64,000 nucleotides of DNA from Acidobacteriota bacterium (GTDB lineage Bacteria; Acidobacteriota; Terriglobia; Terriglobales; Acidobacteriaceae). The translations under genes and the position numbers were made by a program. The DNA lies in NCBI GenBank assembly GCA_021779935.1, contig JAJXZT010000032.1, forward strand, positions 101,009 to 165,008, read 5' to 3'. Below, in pieces: positions 54,792 to 63,945 of the stretch; position 1 is the stretch's first letter; each line of letters opens with the position of its first letter. The notes under the pieces were generated by a model that worked only from the letters and a program-made list of their open reading frames with translations, did not search any database and was not told the DNA's origin.

Positions 54792-55160
54792 ATGAGACGC
54801 TTGGCTTTAGTTGTTGACGATTCCATGCTGATTCGGCACATGGTGTGCCGGTTCCTGGAAGAGCGCGGCTTCACTGTTGAGTCCGCGACGAACGGGATAG
54901 AAGCGCTTGAACTTCTTTCGCACGTGCATCCCGACATCGTTATCACGGACCTCACCATGCCAAAGATGGATGGTACGGAGTTCGTCGCGAAGATGCGCGA
55001 GCGCCCGGAACTAGCGGCCACGCCGATAGTCGTCCTGGCCGCCAAGAGCAGCGCAATGGAGTTTTCTCACCGGCCAACGGCGGAATTCATCATATTCAAG
55101 GATATCGATATTGAAGGCCAGCTCGGCCGTGCGCTGGACGCAACCTTCACCAACCGGTGA
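54792..55160 (+). CDS. Stand-alone CheY-like receiver with altered signalling residues
   Basis: The 122-residue receiver has the acidic pair D9/D10 (VVDDSM), the phosphoacceptor D53 (IVITDLTMPKMDG) and a lysine K103. The usual Thr/Ser switch position reads Ala (VVLAAKS) and the Pro after the lysine is Asp (FKDID), so signalling geometry may differ. An ATG at 54765 with AGG upstream is an alternative. No kinase lies next to it. Confidence 0.8.
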   Translation: MRRLALVVDDSMLIRHMVCRFLEERGFTVESATNGIEALELLSHVHPDIVITDLTMPKMDGTEFVAKMRERPELAATPIVVLAAKSSAMEFSHRPTAEFIIFKDIDIEGQLGRALDATFTNR

Positions 55161-55180
55161 TCCCCGCCTGGAACCTGCAC

Positions 55181-55202
55181 AGCCCGCGCACTGCCGCGGG
55201 CT
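55181..55202 (+). terminator. Hairpin after the receiver gene
   Basis: AGCCCGCG (55181-55188) and CGCGGGCT (55195-55202) form a perfect 8-bp stem with a 6-base loop, 20 bases after the stop. Only TT follows directly, then TATTGATTA. Confidence 0.55.
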
Positions 55203-55227
55203 TTGGTATTGATTATCAAAATCAGGG

Positions 55228-56373
55228 TTATCGCAGCGGTAGATTGGCTTCGGCGGACAGTTCCTCACCGGCGAAGTCGCGTGCAAGCCACTTTGGATAG
55301 GCTGCGGCTGCAATCATGGCCGCGTTATCCGTCGAAAGCGGGCGCGAGGGGAAATACACGGCCAGTCCCTTCTCCGCGGCGCGGCGCTCAAAGGTCTCGC
55401 GCAGCTCGCTGTTCGCGGCCACTCCACCGGTCACAAGTAACGTGCGAACCTCATGCGCTTCCGCCGCTTCCAGCGTCTTGCTCACCAGGTCGTCCACCAC
55501 GCAGCGCTGGAACGACGCCACAAGGTTCAACGTCTCCTCGTCGCACAGCCTCCGGTAGTCCTCTGCGCCCGGGCTCTCCAGCGCCAGCAGCGCTTTCCTG
55601 CGGCTCTCAATGGCCCCAGCCATCGCATGCGTTTCCGTGTAACGCAACACGGCCGTCTTGATTCCGCTGTACGAAAAATCGAAACGCGGACCATCGGATC
55701 GCGGGCCTCGGTCGTTCCTGTCGCGATGCTTCATTTGCGAAATCGTGAAACGCACCGCGCTCGGGTCTCCAAACTTTACCAGCCTGTCCACGATGGGACC
55801 ACCGGGATATCCCAGTCCAAGCAGTTTCGCAACCTTGTCGAACGCCTCTCCGGCTGCGTCGTCTCGCGTGTGTCCGATGTTGCGATACATCCACCCCGGG
55901 CCCTTCCGCTCCGCCAGGTAGAGGTGAGTATGCCCACCCGAGACAACCAGTGCGAGCACCGGGAACTCCAGCTCATGATTGCCCTGCTGGCGCTGCTCCA
56001 GCAGCACCGCATGAATATGCCCTTCGAGGTGATTCACGGCGATCAGAGGCTTGTCGAGCGCGAACGCCAGCGCCTTGGCAAAGCTGACGCCCACCAGTAG
56101 CGCGCCCGCCAATCCGGGACCTTTTGTCACCGCCAGGGCGTCAATGTTCTGCCAGGTTTTTCCGGCTTTCTCCAGCGCGCCCGACACAACCGGCAGAATT
56201 GCCTTCAAGTGTTCGCGTGAAGCGAGTTCCGGCACCACTCCGCCGTAGCGTTGGTGCGTCGCAATCTGCGAGGCGACCACGCTCGACACGAGTTCCTCTC
56301 CCGCGCGCACAATGGCCGCGGCGGTCTCGTCGCACGAACTCTCCATGCCCAGAATGTAAGGCCCTTCGCTCAT
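55228..56373 (-). CDS. tsaD: tRNA N6-threonylcarbamoyladenosine transferase
   Basis: TsaD transfers the threonylcarbamoyl group onto A37 of ANN-decoding tRNAs. The ASKHA-fold protein shows LGMESSCDETAAAIV, the metal-binding HLEGHIHAV, VLALVVSGGHTHLYLA, DDAAGEAFDKVAKLLGLGYPGGP, and LLVTGGVAANSELRE. The 381 residues include an insertion near 215-230 (HRDRNDRGPRSDGPR). I use the ATG at 56373; a GTG directly before it is possible. AGGAG is very close upstream. Confidence 0.95.
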   Translation of the reverse strand: MSEGPYILGMESSCDETAAAIVRAGEELVSSVVASQIATHQRYGGVVPELASREHLKAILPVVSGALEKAGKTWQNIDALAVTKGPGLAGALLVGVSFAKALAFALDKPLIAVNHLEGHIHAVLLEQRQQGNHELEFPVLALVVSGGHTHLYLAERKGPGWMYRNIGHTRDDAAGEAFDKVAKLLGLGYPGGPIVDRLVKFGDPSAVRFTISQMKHRDRNDRGPRSDGPRFDFSYSGIKTAVLRYTETHAMAGAIESRRKALLALESPGAEDYRRLCDEETLNLVASFQRCVVDDLVSKTLEAAEAHEVRTLLVTGGVAANSELRETFERRAAEKGLAVYFPSRPLSTDNAAMIAAAAYPKWLARDFAGEELSAEANLPLR

Positions 56374-56445
56374 CACTCCTATGGTAAGCGATCATCCGCG
56401 AGCTTGCACTCCGCCCGGTTGCCGCTTGCGCTATCCTTGCATGTA

Positions 56446-57804
56446 ATGAGCAGCCGCAATGCAGCCGTCGAAATCGTCCGCACCCTGCGCCAGCGTGGCC
56501 ACCAGGCGTACCTGGTGGGCGGATGCGTGCGCGACCTGCTGCTCCGCCGCGAACCCGCCGACTATGATGTCTCAACCGACGCCACTCCGGCGGAGGTCAT
56601 GCGAATTTTTCCCCGGACATTCGAAGTCGGCGCTCAGTTTGGCGTTGTTCTGGTTCCCGTCAAGTCGCTCTCGACTGCTTGCGAACCCGCTCCGGGCGCA
56701 TCGCATCCGAACTCCATCGAAGTCGCCACCTTCCGCAACGACGGCGTCTACGCCGACGGACGCCATCCCGAGTCGGTCAGTTTCACCACCGACCCGAAGG
56801 AAGATGTGCAGCGACGTGACTTCACAATCAACGGGCTGATGCTCGATCCGCTCGGCGGCGACGCCGTGCTTGACTACGTTGGTGGCCGCGCAGATCTCGA
56901 AGCGGGTATTGTGCGGACCATCGGCAGCCCCCATCGCCGCTTTACCGAGGACACGCTGCGCATGCTGCGCGCAGTGCGCTTTGCCGCGCGCTTCGGTTAT
57001 GCCATTGATCCCGCAACCTTCTCGGCCATTTGCGAACTCGCGCCGCGTATCCGGCAGGTAAGCCACGAACGTGTTCGCGACGAACTGACCAAGATGCTTA
57101 CCGAGGGGCGGGCACGGCGGGCCTTCGAGTTGCTCGACGAATCGGGACTGCTGCATGAAGTGTTGCCGGAAGTGGAGCGGATGAAAGGCGTGGAACAACC
57201 TCCACAATTCCATCCCGAGGGCGACGTATGGGTTCATACGCTGCTGCTGCTGGAAAAGCTCGAACCGGGCGCCTCGCCCACGCTCGCCTGGGGCGCGTTG
57301 CTGCACGATGTCGGCAAGCCACCCACCTTCCGCGTCGCTCCTGACCGCATCCGCTTTGATCATCACGTGGAAGTCGGGATTCGCATCGCCGAGGAAATCT
57401 GCGAACGTCTGCGTTTCAGTAATCACGCACGCGAACAGATTGCGGCGCTGGTCGCCAACCACATGCGCTTTGCCGATGTGCGCAACATGCGCGAATCAAC
57501 CTTCAAGCGTTTTCTGCGGCTTCCCGTATTCGACGAGCACCTCGCGCTCCACCGCATCGACTGTCTCAGCAGTCACGGTCAACTCGATCTCTACGAGTAC
57601 ACCCGAGAGCGCCGCGCCGCGCTCCCTCCGGAACAAGTACGTCCGGCCCCGCTTATCTCAGGTAACGACCTGCTTGCCGAAGGCTACAAGCCGGGGCCCG
57701 TTTTTAGTGAGATTCTTTCAGCAGTGGAGGATGGACAGTTGGATGGCACTCTGCAGGACCGCGAGCAGGCGCTGCAATTCGTGCGATCGAAATTTCCCCG
57801 TTAG
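56446..57804 (+). CDS. cca: tRNA nucleotidyltransferase / poly(A) polymerase family with HD domain
   Basis: The N-terminal domain has the class II signatures YLVGGCVRDLLL, DYDVSTDA (catalytic DxD), RRDFTINGLMLDP and RFTEDTLRMLRAVRFAARFG. The C-terminal half has an HD phosphohydrolase-type motif (WGALLHDVGKPPTF). CCA-adding, A-adding and PAP-type enzymes cannot be separated by eye. I use the ATG at 56446 (452 residues), because the 65 extra upstream codons are antisense to tsaD and have no family similarity. It is divergent from tsaD. Confidence 0.9.
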   Translation: MSSRNAAVEIVRTLRQRGHQAYLVGGCVRDLLLRREPADYDVSTDATPAEVMRIFPRTFEVGAQFGVVLVPVKSLSTACEPAPGASHPNSIEVATFRNDGVYADGRHPESVSFTTDPKEDVQRRDFTINGLMLDPLGGDAVLDYVGGRADLEAGIVRTIGSPHRRFTEDTLRMLRAVRFAARFGYAIDPATFSAICELAPRIRQVSHERVRDELTKMLTEGRARRAFELLDESGLLHEVLPEVERMKGVEQPPQFHPEGDVWVHTLLLLEKLEPGASPTLAWGALLHDVGKPPTFRVAPDRIRFDHHVEVGIRIAEEICERLRFSNHAREQIAALVANHMRFADVRNMRESTFKRFLRLPVFDEHLALHRIDCLSSHGQLDLYEYTRERRAALPPEQVRPAPLISGNDLLAEGYKPGPVFSEILSAVEDGQLDGTLQDREQALQFVRSKFPR

Positions 57805-57938
57805 GAGCGGCCGGGCCAGAAGACGACGAATGCCGTGGCGGCAATCGCCAGCACCGCCAGCACCAGCAGCGCGTCAATCAATCGTGACAATTGCGGGCCG
57901 CGAATATATACGTTCGCGCCACCCTGAGCCTGTTTCAC
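57801..57938 (-). CDS. Possible 45-residue membrane protein
   Basis: A GTG-started minus-strand frame encodes MKQAQGGANVYIRGPQ and a single clean transmembrane stretch (LIDALLVLAVLAIAATAFVVFW), ending PGRS. Its stop overlaps the cca stop on the other strand. GAGAG lies about 8 bases before the start. The evidence is composition only. Confidence 0.4.
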   Translation of the reverse strand: MKQAQGGANVYIRGPQLSRLIDALLVLAVLAIAATAFVVFWPGRS

Positions 57939-58175
57939 GTTTGTCTCTCAGCAGCGTTCATTGCGAGGGCCGCGCACCGAAGATAGCCAGCCGCAAATCT
58001 CGGCAATGAATGATGATTACATTCCGCGATGACTCCGGACTACCCCAAAACCAGCCCGAGAGAGCTATCGTGTATGGTGATTTTACGCCCCATGCCTCGA
58101 AAAGCCTATTGCCAGTTCGCGGATGCTAAAATTCAATTTTCCCGCAAAGTTCTGACTTACGGAAGGAATACCGGG

Positions 58176-58496
58176 ATGGAGCACACCCGATCGACGCTCC
58201 AAAAGGTCATTGTACAAGCGCTTAACCGGCTTCCCCCGGAGCAAGTGCCCCTGGCGGCGTGGGAATTCGTCGCTGGAGGGACTGTCTCTGCGAAAACACG
58301 TCCACTTTCGTTCGCCGAAGGCGTTTTGACCGTGGAAGTTCCCGACACCGCCTGGCGTACGCAACTGCGTGACATGGCGGGTCAGTATGTTGCATCGTTG
58401 AATCAATACAGCGGACAGAGAATTGAGCGCGTGGAATTCGTGCTCGCTACGCAACGCCGTTCCGAGGCGAACGCGAAAACTCAGGACCAGAAATGA
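58176..58496 (+). CDS. DUF721/DciA-like protein
   Basis: The 106-residue product matches the DUF721 pattern: an N-terminal amphipathic helix (LQKVIVQAL), WEFVAGGTVSAKTRPLSFAEGVLTVEVPDTAWRTQLRDM and a C-terminal basic Gln-rich tail. DciA members load the replicative helicase in many bacteria; short DUF721 proteins may act similarly. AAGGA precedes the ATG. It overlaps gatC by 4 bases (ATGA). Confidence 0.75.
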   Translation: MEHTRSTLQKVIVQALNRLPPEQVPLAAWEFVAGGTVSAKTRPLSFAEGVLTVEVPDTAWRTQLRDMAGQYVASLNQYSGQRIERVEFVLATQRRSEANAKTQDQK

Positions 58497-58819
58497 AAGT
58501 TACCGAAAACGACGTCACCTATGTTGCCGACCTGGCAAACCTCGAACTGACGGACAGCGAACGTCAGAGGATGGCAAAGGATCTCAATTCGATCCTCGAC
58601 TACATCGACATGCTCAACGAACTCGACACGTCGAACGTGGAGCCCTTTGCCGAAGTGGCCAGCAAATTTGCCGGAAACCAATCCAGCGGCAGCGAACGAT
58701 TTGCCTACGCCATGCGCGCGGATAAAGTGCTCCCCGGACTCCCGCACGAGGCCGCGATGCAAAACGCTCCGGATACGGACGGCACGTACTTCAAGGTCCC
58801 CAAGGTCATTGAGAAGTAA
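58493..58819 (+). CDS. gatC: Asp-tRNA(Asn)/Glu-tRNA(Gln) amidotransferase subunit C
   Basis: GatC stabilises GatA in the GatCAB complex that converts mischarged Glu-tRNA(Gln) or Asp-tRNA(Asn). The 108-residue product has VTYVADLANLELTDSERQRMAKDLNSILDYIDML and the DKV-type C-terminus (RADKVLPGLPHEAAMQNAP). It is followed by gatA 37 bases later; gatB is not in the window. Confidence 0.95.
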   Translation: MKVTENDVTYVADLANLELTDSERQRMAKDLNSILDYIDMLNELDTSNVEPFAEVASKFAGNQSSGSERFAYAMRADKVLPGLPHEAAMQNAPDTDGTYFKVPKVIEK

Positions 58820-58856
58820 GCCCAAAGCCGCGAAACTGGGCGGCGCAGTGAGATCC

Positions 58857-60293
58857 ATGAATATCGAGCGAATGACAATCGAAACGGCGCGCGAGCAGGT
58901 GGCTCGCAAGCAAACGACAGCCACCGCGCTGGCCGAGTCTTTCTATAAGAGAATCGAAGCCGAAGATTCCCGGATTGGCGCCTATCTCGCGCTCTCCAGG
59001 GAGCGCGCCTTCGCGAAAGCGTCGGAAATTGACCGGTTGGTTGCAGACGGTGCCCCCCTGCCCGCGCTCGCGGGTGTCCCGGTCGGCATCAAGGACGTAC
59101 TGATGACGAAGGACATCGTCACCACGGCCGGATCGAAGATCCTGAAAAACTTCAAGGCGCCTTACGACTGCACGGCAGTTGCGCGACTTGAGCGGGCCGG
59201 CGCCGTCATTCTCGGCAAGCTGAACTGCGATGAATTCGCCATGGGTTCGTCGAACGAAAATTCCGGCTACCATCCCGTGCACAATCCGCATGACCTCACG
59301 CGTGTGCCCGGAGGCTCGTCCGGCGGCTCCGCTGCATCCGTGGCTGCGGGAATGGCGGTGGCGACACTTGGTTCCGACACCGGCGGTTCGATCCGACAGC
59401 CGGCGGCCTTCTGCGGCGTCGTTGGACTCATGCCAACCTACGGACGCGTTTCGCGCTACGGCCTGATCGCCTTCGCCTCCTCGCTCGATCACATTGGGCC
59501 GTTCACCCACACCGTGAAAGACGCCGCGATCATGCTCGGCGTGATTGCCGGACGCGATCCTCTCGACTCCACATCGGCCGATGTACCGGTACCCGATTAC
59601 GTCGCCGAGGTTGGCCGCCCCGTGAAGGGCATGAAGATCGGTGTACCCGATGAGTACTTCGCGGAAGGTCTCGACAGCGAAGTGCGTGCTGCGGTGGAAA
59701 AATCCATCGACGACCTGCGCGCGGCCGGTTGCGAAATCGTCAGGATTACGCTGCCCAGCACGAAGTACGCGATTCCGACCTACTACATTGTCGCCACAGC
59801 TGAGGCTTCGTCGAACCTGGCGCGCTTTGATGGCGTCCGTTATGCCTATCGTGCGGAAGGCGCGGCAACGCTCTCCGAGATGTACCGGCGCAGCCGCGAC
59901 GAAGGCTTCGGCGCGGAGGTCAAGCGCCGCATTCTGCTGGGAACTTACGCACTCAGCGCTGGATACTATGACGCCTACTACCTGAAAGCGCAGCGCGTGC
60001 GCACCCTGCTGGCGCGGGAATTCGAAACGGCTTTCGCGCAGGTTGACGCAATCCTTACTCCGACAACGCCGACTCCCGCTTTCAAACTGGGTGAGAAAAC
60101 CAATAATCCGCTGGAGATGTATCTGAACGACATCTTCACCGTCACGGCTGACCTGGTGGGAATTCCGGGGATCTCAGTCCCCTGCGGCAAGACTCGTGCG
60201 GGACTGCCCATCGGCGTGCAGTTGCTCGGCAAACACTTCGATGAAGGCACGCTTTTCCGCGTGGCCAGCGCCGTGGAGCACGCAGCAAGCTAA
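58857..60293 (+). CDS. gatA: Glutamyl-tRNA(Gln) amidotransferase subunit A
   Basis: GatA is the amidase that frees ammonia from glutamine. The Ser-cisSer-Lys triad is visible in GVPVGIKDVL, VPGGSSGGSAASVAAG and LGSDTGGSIRQPAAFCG. The 478 residues are normal. The ATG at 58857 is used; the frame is open 70 codons upstream inside gatC. Its stop overlaps by four bases the stop of the convergent NadR-like gene. Confidence 0.96.
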   Translation: MNIERMTIETAREQVARKQTTATALAESFYKRIEAEDSRIGAYLALSRERAFAKASEIDRLVADGAPLPALAGVPVGIKDVLMTKDIVTTAGSKILKNFKAPYDCTAVARLERAGAVILGKLNCDEFAMGSSNENSGYHPVHNPHDLTRVPGGSSGGSAASVAAGMAVATLGSDTGGSIRQPAAFCGVVGLMPTYGRVSRYGLIAFASSLDHIGPFTHTVKDAAIMLGVIAGRDPLDSTSADVPVPDYVAEVGRPVKGMKIGVPDEYFAEGLDSEVRAAVEKSIDDLRAAGCEIVRITLPSTKYAIPTYYIVATAEASSNLARFDGVRYAYRAEGAATLSEMYRRSRDEGFGAEVKRRILLGTYALSAGYYDAYYLKAQRVRTLLAREFETAFAQVDAILTPTTPTPAFKLGEKTNNPLEMYLNDIFTVTADLVGIPGISVPCGKTRAGLPIGVQLLGKHFDEGTLFRVASAVEHAAS

Positions 60294-61342
60294 CCGGCAA
60301 ATTCGATCGATTGGTGGAACGGTTGGAATTCGCAATTCGCCTGGGCGATGCGTGAGTCCCAGCCGGACTCCTCAAGCATTTCGTCTACGGCCTTGACCGC
60401 CGCTGCCATTCGCGCTTCCCGCGATCCCCGCAACCATATCCATCGCGCGCGTCTGGCCTCCAGCTCCTCGCGAAAACGGTTAGTCATCCATTGCCGGATG
60501 TGTTCTCCGTCGCGCATTCCATCCTGCACAAATGGAATATCGCAATCCGTCAGCAGGTAGAGGTCGTACTTCCGCGCTGCGGCCATAGCCTCGACTGCCG
60601 CCGAGCGGGTTCCCATGTATCGCTCGTGCCAGACCGCGGTTGCCATCGCGTCCGTATCGCAGATCAGAATGCGATTGGCTTCGCGTGCCAAGCGGTCTTC
60701 TTCCTCAAGATGACGACGCGCAATGATCTCGAAATCTTCGCTCTCCCAGGTGCAACTCGGCCCGGACGCGCCTGACGCCGCCAGTTTTTCCGCCGTGTAT
60801 TGACGTCCATACTCCGGAAGCCACACCGTCGAGTAGTGCTCGGCCAGGGCTTGCGCAACCGCCGTGGTTCCTGTCGACTCGGCTCCCACCACGCATATGC
60901 GCTTGGCAAAATACGCTCGCACGCACGGCTCCAGGTACTCCCATGATTGCAATGGGGCGCAACGAATCATCGTCCCCGAAACCGGCGCTGCCATCCGCTC
61001 ACGATCGACCATCACGTGCTGCGCGCCGAGGAAGTACGCGAACGTGTCTCCATAGTCTTCCGAGGTGAAGACCACATCCGGCGAATATCCGAGCAGCTCA
61101 CGAACCGCCTTTGCCCAGCGAGCCGAATTCTCATCGTCGCCGAAATCTTCTATGACGTGAACGGACGTCTGCGGATGAATCTCGCGCAGCCAGCGTGCAC
61201 GCAAATCGCCCGGGATCGTCTGGCTGGGATGGTCGCAGACCACCACATCCACATGGCCGGTGTGGGCAACCGCCGTGTCGATCAGGAACTTGTGACCCTT
61301 ATGTGGTGGATAGAATTTCCCAATAACAAGTCCGCGTGTCAT
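60290..61342 (-). CDS. nadR: NadR-like bifunctional NMN adenylyltransferase / nicotinamide riboside kinase
   Basis: The N-terminal nucleotidyltransferase has GLVIGKFYPPHKGHKFLIDTA and VSGTMIR. The C-terminal domain (from about residue 145) has the NadR kinase P-loop region CVVGAESTGTTAVAQAL, LPEYGRQYTAEKL, and ICDTDAMATAVWHERY, YDLYLLTDCDIPFVQDGMRDG. No DNA-binding domain is present. In the P-loop the Walker A lysine (GKS/T in E. coli) reads Thr (STGTT). This may be a subfamily trait, but kinase activity should not be taken for granted. Length 350. Confidence 0.88.
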   Translation of the reverse strand: MTRGLVIGKFYPPHKGHKFLIDTAVAHTGHVDVVVCDHPSQTIPGDLRARWLREIHPQTSVHVIEDFGDDENSARWAKAVRELLGYSPDVVFTSEDYGDTFAYFLGAQHVMVDRERMAAPVSGTMIRCAPLQSWEYLEPCVRAYFAKRICVVGAESTGTTAVAQALAEHYSTVWLPEYGRQYTAEKLAASGASGPSCTWESEDFEIIARRHLEEEDRLAREANRILICDTDAMATAVWHERYMGTRSAAVEAMAAARKYDLYLLTDCDIPFVQDGMRDGEHIRQWMTNRFREELEARRARWIWLRGSREARMAAAVKAVDEMLEESGWDSRIAQANCEFQPFHQSIEFAG

Positions 61343-61492
61343 AACCAGTTGCGATATTGAATCCCGCCGTTCGCCGTGTCAACACACCATTCCGCCCGCA
61401 TCTTCCGCGTAAATAGCGCCCTCACAAAAAATGCGCCCGCCGCAAGTGATCGCGACGGACGCCAGGGAAAACGGAATGCGACGGCAGGGGCC

Positions 61493-61981
61493 TTATTGCA
61501 CGGTCTCCAGCCTCTCTCGTATCTGTGCCGCGAGGTGCGACACGGTCTTCATCTTTTCCTCCGCTTCCATCGGCAGTTCCGGCGACTGCAACGCAAGCTC
61601 GGTTGAGAGCAGTATCCCCGTCACCGCGTCGCGAATTTCGCTTCGCAACAGCGATTCGGCGGCACGCAGCGCCACCTGGCGCGAGTGCTCGTGACGGCGG
61701 AGCGCCGACTTAACTTCCCGCACCACGCGCGGGCCGTTGCTGATTGCCAGGTTCACATAGACGGGTACCGCCATGCCCGCGCCGTGCAGCACTGTCTCCA
61801 GTCCCTCGGCATCGGTGTCTACCATCGGATCATCCAGCACCAGCGCGGAGTACTCCTGGTTGCGCAGCATCGAGCTTGCCTTCCGCAGCGAGTCGGCCAG
61901 CACCACGCTCTCTTTCAACGACTGCTCCAGAATCTTTGCGCATTCCGCGCCCGCCTTTGAACAAGTCACCAGTAGAATCAT
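61493..61981 (-). CDS. Pseudo-receiver plus degenerate DHp-helix signalling protein
   Basis: Residues 1-95 look like a receiver-like domain (MILLVTCSKAGAEC, SALVLDDPMVDTD, MAVPVYVNLAIS) with only D50/D51 at the acceptor strand and no acidic pair at the start. Residues 100-162 resemble a histidine-kinase dimerisation helix pair (LRSEIRDAVTGILLSTELAL...VSHLAAQIRERLE), but the phosphoacceptor His position is Ser/Glu and no ATPase domain follows. AGAGG lies five bases before the ATG at 61981. It is downstream of the NtrC-like activator on the same strand. Function unknown. Confidence 0.7.
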   Translation of the reverse strand: MILLVTCSKAGAECAKILEQSLKESVVLADSLRKASSMLRNQEYSALVLDDPMVDTDAEGLETVLHGAGMAVPVYVNLAISNGPRVVREVKSALRRHEHSRQVALRAAESLLRSEIRDAVTGILLSTELALQSPELPMEAEEKMKTVSHLAAQIRERLETVQ

Positions 61982-62063
61982 GATCGCCTCTCTTCGCCAC
62001 GGCCATACGCACACACTTCGGGCGTGGCCACGGGCAGATGTGAACTTCTCGTCATGCGCTCCG

Positions 62064-63596
62064 CTACTGCAGCGCTCCGTATTCTTTCAATTTTCGATAC
62101 AGGGTGGTCTTGCCGATTCCGAGCAGCCGGGCGGCTTCCAGCTTGTCGCCATGCAGATGCTCAATTGCGCTCAGGATTGCCTGTTTTTCAAGGTCGGCAA
62201 TCGGCACAATACCTTTATTCGGCACAGGGCTCTGCGCCGCAGCCTCGGTCTGCGACCGCCAGCTCTGGATGTTCGTTGGCAGGTCGCCGACATGAATCGT
62301 CGGCCCGGAAGTCATCGCGCACGCCCTCTCCATGGAGTTCTCGAGTTCGCGCACGTTTCCTGGCCACTCATAGGCCAGCATAAGTTTCAATGCATCGTCA
62401 CTGATGTTGCGCTGCACGCCCGTCGAGCGCGCCAGCCGCTCCAGGAAGTGCCCCACCAGCAGCGGAATATCCTGCTTGCGGCAGCGCAGCGGCGGAATAC
62501 GAAGTGTCAGCACGTTCAGCCGGAAGTACAGGTCGCGGCGGAAAGTCCCGTTGGCCACTGCCTGTTCCAGGTCGCGGTTCGTCGCCGCCAGAATGCGGAC
62601 GTCGATCGGCACTGAACGCGTTCCGCCCACCGGGCGAATCTCTTTTTCCTGCAATGCGCGCAACAGCTTCGCCTGGAGGTCGATCGGGAGTTCGCCGATT
62701 TCGTCCAGCAGCAGCGTCCCGCCGTTGGCCATCGCCAGCAGGCCTTCCTTGGATTTGTTTGCTCCCGTGAACGCGCCCTTCACGTATCCGAATAATTCGC
62801 TTTCAATCAGCGTGGGCACCAGTGATCCGCAGTCAACCGCCATGAATGGCTTGTCGCGGAAAGGTCCGGAGAAATGAATCGAGCGCGCCACCAGTTCCTT
62901 GCCGGTTCCGCTCTCTCCAAGGATCAGCACCGGATGCGTCGAGTGCGCGGCTTTCGAAATGATGCGGTAAAGCTTCTCCATCTCCGGTGAGCGCCCTATG
63001 ATCGATCCGAAACCTTCCTTCGACTTCACCTGCTCGCGCAGCAGGCGGTTTTCGCTCGTCAGTTGCAGATGACTTAACACGCGCTCCAGCAACAAACGCA
63101 GTTCTTCCAGATTGAAGGGCTTGGTGACGTAGTCATATGCACCGTGCTTCATTGCCTGCACCGCCGACTGCACGGTGGCGAATCCTGTGATCACAATAAC
63201 AACCGCGTCCGGACGCCTGCGCTTGATCTCGCGCAGGATTTCCATCCCGCTGACACCCGGCAGGCGCAAGTCGATCAGCGCCACATCGATGCTCGTCGTA
63301 TCGAGCACACGAAATGCATGTTCCGCATTGTCGGCAATGTATGTCGAGAACCCGATCTGCTGAGCAATCTCCCGGCAACCGTCACGAATTGAGCGTTCGT
63401 CGTCAACGATCAGTAGGTTGAGCAGGTTCGCTTCGGCCTTCTCGGGTTCCAGGCTCATAGTCTGTGGTGCACTAGTCATATCCGTCCCGCCTATCGAGGT
63501 CGCCCCATTCTCCCCGTCAATTGCTACTTCTGCGGTGACGCCCGTCACATTTGTGCCATACATACTTTCGTACGATCTTCCGCCGTCATGCTTCAT
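62064..63596 (-). CDS. NtrC-family sigma-54-dependent response regulator
   Basis: After about 58 residues of low-complexity N-terminus comes a receiver (LLIVDDERSIRDG, phosphoacceptor D109 in VALIDLRLPGVSG, VTKPF), an AAA+ domain with Walker A LILGESGTGKELVARSIH, the sigma-54 contact loop KGAFTGANKSKEG, Walker B GGTLLLDEIGEL, and a Fis-type helix-turn-helix ending DKLEAARLLGIGKTTLYRKLKEYG. I use the ATG at 63596 (510 residues), nine bases after GGAG and overlapping the stop of the DHp gene. No partner kinase with an ATPase domain is seen. Confidence 0.93.
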   Translation of the reverse strand: MKHDGGRSYESMYGTNVTGVTAEVAIDGENGATSIGGTDMTSAPQTMSLEPEKAEANLLNLLIVDDERSIRDGCREIAQQIGFSTYIADNAEHAFRVLDTTSIDVALIDLRLPGVSGMEILREIKRRRPDAVVIVITGFATVQSAVQAMKHGAYDYVTKPFNLEELRLLLERVLSHLQLTSENRLLREQVKSKEGFGSIIGRSPEMEKLYRIISKAAHSTHPVLILGESGTGKELVARSIHFSGPFRDKPFMAVDCGSLVPTLIESELFGYVKGAFTGANKSKEGLLAMANGGTLLLDEIGELPIDLQAKLLRALQEKEIRPVGGTRSVPIDVRILAATNRDLEQAVANGTFRRDLYFRLNVLTLRIPPLRCRKQDIPLLVGHFLERLARSTGVQRNISDDALKLMLAYEWPGNVRELENSMERACAMTSGPTIHVGDLPTNIQSWRSQTEAAAQSPVPNKGIVPIADLEKQAILSAIEHLHGDKLEAARLLGIGKTTLYRKLKEYGALQ

Positions 63597-63945
63597 GGAC
63601 TTGATCTCCGCTCGTACTCTCTTCCGGTTTCGCCGGACTCCAGGGTTCGAGGTGTTCGTCCTCGCCGTAGCCATTTCTCTCCAGCGCTGCCGCAAACATC
63701 GCTCGCACTTCACGCACCAGCATGGCTCCACGTTCACCGCTCTCACAGACGGAATCCAGGTAGCGCATCCGGTTCTCGCCGGGACCACCCTGCTGCACCA
63801 GTCCTCCGCTCACCAGGATGCCCGTCAGCAGGTTCGATAATTCGTGCAGGGCGTGACGCAGTTGCTGCACCTCTAGGGACACTCTGAATAAGTTCTCTAT
63901 TTTCCACAAGCGAACAAGGTAAAGTTCAGCCAGATGAACACTCAC
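63586..63945 (-). CDS. DHp-only histidine-kinase fragment protein, N-terminus uncertain
   Basis: The product ends with a helical segment like a histidine-kinase DHp domain: LRHALHELSNLLTGILVSGGLVQQGG...CESGERGAMLVREVRAMFAAALE, with His kept in the HELSNLLTGIL position, and then a short acidic tail. No ATP-binding domain follows before the stop at 63586. The GTG at 63945 gives 119 residues, but the frame stays open to the window edge, so the gene may be longer. It overlaps the NtrC-like gene by 11 bases. Confidence 0.6.
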   Translation of the reverse strand: MSVHLAELYLVRLWKIENLFRVSLEVQQLRHALHELSNLLTGILVSGGLVQQGGPGENRMRYLDSVCESGERGAMLVREVRAMFAAALERNGYGEDEHLEPWSPAKPEESTSGDQVHEA

